The notes under the pieces are model-generated. The model saw only the letters and a program-made list of their open reading frames with translations, did not search any database and was not told the origin of the DNA. The translations under genes were made by a program, and so were the position numbers. Shown here one piece after another: positions 45,149-45,166 of a DNA stretch of 45,166 nt (position 1 is the stretch's first letter; each line of letters starts with the position of its first letter). The DNA is from Bacteroidaceae bacterium (GTDB taxonomy: Bacteria; Bacteroidota; Bacteroidia; Bacteroidales; Bacteroidaceae), in assembly GCA_017547165.1 (NCBI GenBank), contig JAFYQK010000004.1, positions 1 to 45,166 of the forward strand. The letters are read 5' to 3'.

Positions 45149-45166
45149 ACAATGAAGAGTTTGATC
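45149..45166 (+). rRNA. 16S ribosomal RNA, 5' end only (partial)
   Basis: The window ends with ACAATGAAGAGTTTGATC, which aligns with the first 18 nt of bacterial 16S rRNA (the universal 8F primer region AGAGTTTGATC). With the strong promoter and structured leader upstream, this is the start of an rRNA operon. Confidence 0.93.

Overview
The window is chromosomal DNA from a member of the Bacteroidota, most likely order Bacteroidales and probably Prevotellaceae. The evidence is Bacteroidota-type promoters (a TAnnTTTG -7 box, often with TTTG 19-20 nt upstream), a Bacteroidota-style dcw cluster with an FtsL-like protein and a PASTA-tailed PBP, the DUF4292 and TPR lipoprotein-type genes next to an EnvC-like protein, secreted proteins with short CTD-like C-termini, and a 16S rRNA 5' end at the right edge. 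The species assignment is inference.

Layout. 1-146 is the tail of an unrecognised gene, followed by a strong terminator. 381-2941 (minus) holds gyrB, rpsT and tRNA-Glu. recO (plus) converges on a complete 13-gene minus-strand division and cell-wall cluster (3857-18958): mraZ-rsmH-ftsL-ftsI-murE-mraY-murD-ftsW-murG-murC-ftsQ-ftsA-ftsZ in transcription order. 19.2-31.2 kb (plus) carries a secreted cyclophilin, an unusual guaA with a degenerate glutaminase domain, a membrane protein fused to an AraC-type HTH, two small secreted proteins, a GNAT/hemolysin-type acyltransferase, then dgt-dut-TPR-DUF4292-envC. An argE-like M20 hydrolase (minus) overlaps envC tail to tail. 32.3-39.4 kb (plus) is a tight run: acyl-CoA synthetase, prfB, a CYTH protein, two NSS transporters in tandem and a ComEA-like HhH protein.

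39.4-41.0 kb has no credible gene. It contains hairpins, a degenerate 7-nt tandem array and two 40-bp arms of 10-nt repeats in inverted orientation. A small secreted PepSY-like protein follows, converging on thiL-punA-lpxK (minus). The last 450 bases hold divergent promoters for lpxK and a ribosomal RNA operon, the rRNA leader and the first 18 or so bases of 16S rRNA.

Most of the window is housekeeping. The items most worth a second look are the GMP synthase whose glutaminase half is shrunken and lacks its catalytic residues, the ORF-free repeat element at 40.13-40.79 kb, and a two-box MraZ-type operator in the dcw promoter.
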